A stretch of DNA of 64,000 bases from Salinibacterium sp. NK8237 (lineage in GTDB: Bacteria; Actinomycetota; Actinomycetes; Actinomycetales; Microbacteriaceae), in the NCBI RefSeq assembly GCF_015864955.1, contig NZ_JADYWE010000001.1, forward strand, positions 682,001 to 746,000. Direction: 5' to 3'. Both the position numbers and the translations under genes were made by a program. The notes under the pieces were generated by a model. That model ran no database searches, had not been told where the DNA came from, and saw only the letters and a list, made by a program, of their open reading frames with translations. Below, one piece after another: positions 63,306 through 64,000 of the stretch (the first letter of the stretch is position 1; each line of letters begins with the position of its first letter).

Positions 63306-64000
63306 TTAAGCACGGGGATGCGCGGTGCGGTAGCTTTCGCGCAAGCGCTCCGTTGAGACATGGGTATACAGCTGGGTAGTGCCCAGACTGGCATGCCCCA
63401 AAAGCTCCTGCACCGCCCGTAGATCGGCGCCGCCATCGAGCAGATGGGTGGCAGCGGTATGTCTCAACGTGTGGGGGCCGGATCCGCCCGAACCGGGAAC
63501 GTCGGCGAGCAAATGCGCGATCACTTCATACACCGTGCGCGCACTGACACGCTTGCCACGGGCACCCACAAATAGCGGTGCCGCTCCCCCGGTTTCGGCG
63601 GTGAGTTGCGGTCGACCACGCTCGAGATAATCGGCGATGGCGCGTTGAGCCGGAATTCCAAACGGAACCACCCTCTCCTTCGACCCCTTACCCATCACGC
63701 GCACGGTGAGCCGGGAATCATCCACGTCATTCGCACTGAGCCCCACAAGCTCACTCACCCGCAGCGCCGAGGCATAGAGGAGCTCGACAATAGCTCTGTC
63801 CCGCAGCGCTACTGGATCTGCCGTGGACGCCCGCGACTCAACACTCTGCAACATCTCGGCCATCTGATCGCGATTGAGAACCCGGGGCAAGTGCCGGTCG
63901 GCCTTCGGCGCCTTAAGACGAGCCGCGGCATCCAACTCGGTGTAATTATTCTGGGCCAACCACGCGCTGAACGCCCGCGAGGCTGCCGCCCGACGCGCCA
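63306..64000 (-). CDS. xerC: Tyrosine recombinase XerC, N-terminus cut by window end
   Basis: Resolves chromosome dimers at dif. The frame remains open from the window end, with ARRAAASRAFSAWLAQNN being part of the N-terminal SAM-like domain, so the N-terminal 60-80 residues lie outside. Catalytic residues are seen: Arg in ASALRVSELVGLS, Lys in GKGSKERVVPF, His-x-x-Arg in HTLRHTAATHLL, His in LLGHASLGTTQ and Tyr in LYTHVSTERL. It ends at 63306, 42 bases from the MarR gene stop. Confidence 0.92.
   Translation of the reverse strand, partial: ARRAAASRAFSAWLAQNNYTELDAAARLKAPKADRHLPRVLNRDQMAEMLQSVESRASTADPVALRDRAIVELLYASALRVSELVGLSANDVDDSRLTVRVMGKGSKERVVPFGIPAQRAIADYLERGRPQLTAETGGAAPLFVGARGKRVSARTVYEVIAHLLADVPGSGGSGPHTLRHTAATHLLDGGADLRAVQELLGHASLGTTQLYTHVSTERLRESYRTAHPRA

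Overview
The window looks like a chromosomal segment of a high-GC Gram-positive actinobacterium, most likely in Microbacteriaceae. The evidence is a GC content judged by eye at about 60%, many GTG and TTG starts, short gaps, ATGA-type start/stop overlaps, actinobacterial families (DUF3097, DUF1023-type hydrolase, oligoribonuclease, DivIVA-repeat protein, EttA, DUF8094-like protein), a Scy/FilP-like coiled-coil protein, and the gene order rpsB-tsf-pyrH-frr-cdsA lying near a tyrosine recombinase and an M23 peptidase. No prophage, insertion sequence, CRISPR array or rRNA operon was seen. The window is mostly core genome with small accessory inserts.

Layout. 1-6.2 kb: partial unknown gene, acyl-CoA thioesterase II, glycine betaine ABC operon proV-proW-proX with a terminator, glycerate kinase. 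6.3-15.2 kb: hotdog thioesterase and ettA, lipoprotein, a second-type SSB, msrA, aldo/keto reductase, two related short proteins (one behind an SOS-box-like site), BP74-like lipoprotein, DUF1801 protein, tRNA-Arg, thioredoxin, oligoribonuclease, tRNA-His. 15.2-18 kb: CotH-type kinase lipoprotein, zincin-like protein, lipoprotein. 17.9-21.4 kb: TPP riboswitch followed by an ECF transporter (S component, double ATPase, T component) and a small P-loop kinase. 21.4-30.1 kb: LLM oxidoreductase, DUF3097, VanZ-like protein, short G6PDH with an SRPBCC protein, thioredoxin/CcdA pair, small conserved proteins, alpha/beta hydrolase. 30.2-40.3 kb: OsmC, MFS transporter, gatB, a divergent EamA/CGNR pair, gatA, gatC, serine hydrolase and DUF1023-type hydrolase. 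40.4-45.9 kb: ligA, mnmA, ArsR-type regulator, cysteine desulfurase. 46-49.2 kb: YbaK deacylase, YbbN-type protein, DUF8094-like membrane protein. 49.4-55.3 kb: giant hendecad coiled-coil protein, AI-2E transporter, hydrolase, zinc-site protein, transglycosylase, DivIVA-repeat protein. 55.3-64 kb: cdsA, frr, pyrH, tsf, rpsB, M23 peptidase, MMPL/MarR pair, xerC (cut by the window end).

How the genes fit together. Translation and tRNA maturation are prominent: rpsB, tsf, frr, gatCAB, mnmA with the cysteine desulfurase that could feed it sulfur, YbaK, EttA and two tRNAs. A second theme is envelope and polar growth: Scy-like filament protein, DivIVA-repeat protein, CdsA, transglycosylase, M23 peptidase. 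A third is uptake of protective or cofactor compounds: betaine under osmotic stress, and thiamine or its precursor under TPP control. The observations most worth following are the 39-unit 11-residue repeat in the 49.4 kb protein, the TPP-controlled operon whose ATPase seems to start at CTG and which ends in an uncharacterised kinase, and the small gene at 11.8 kb with an SOS-like site and a long inverted repeat.
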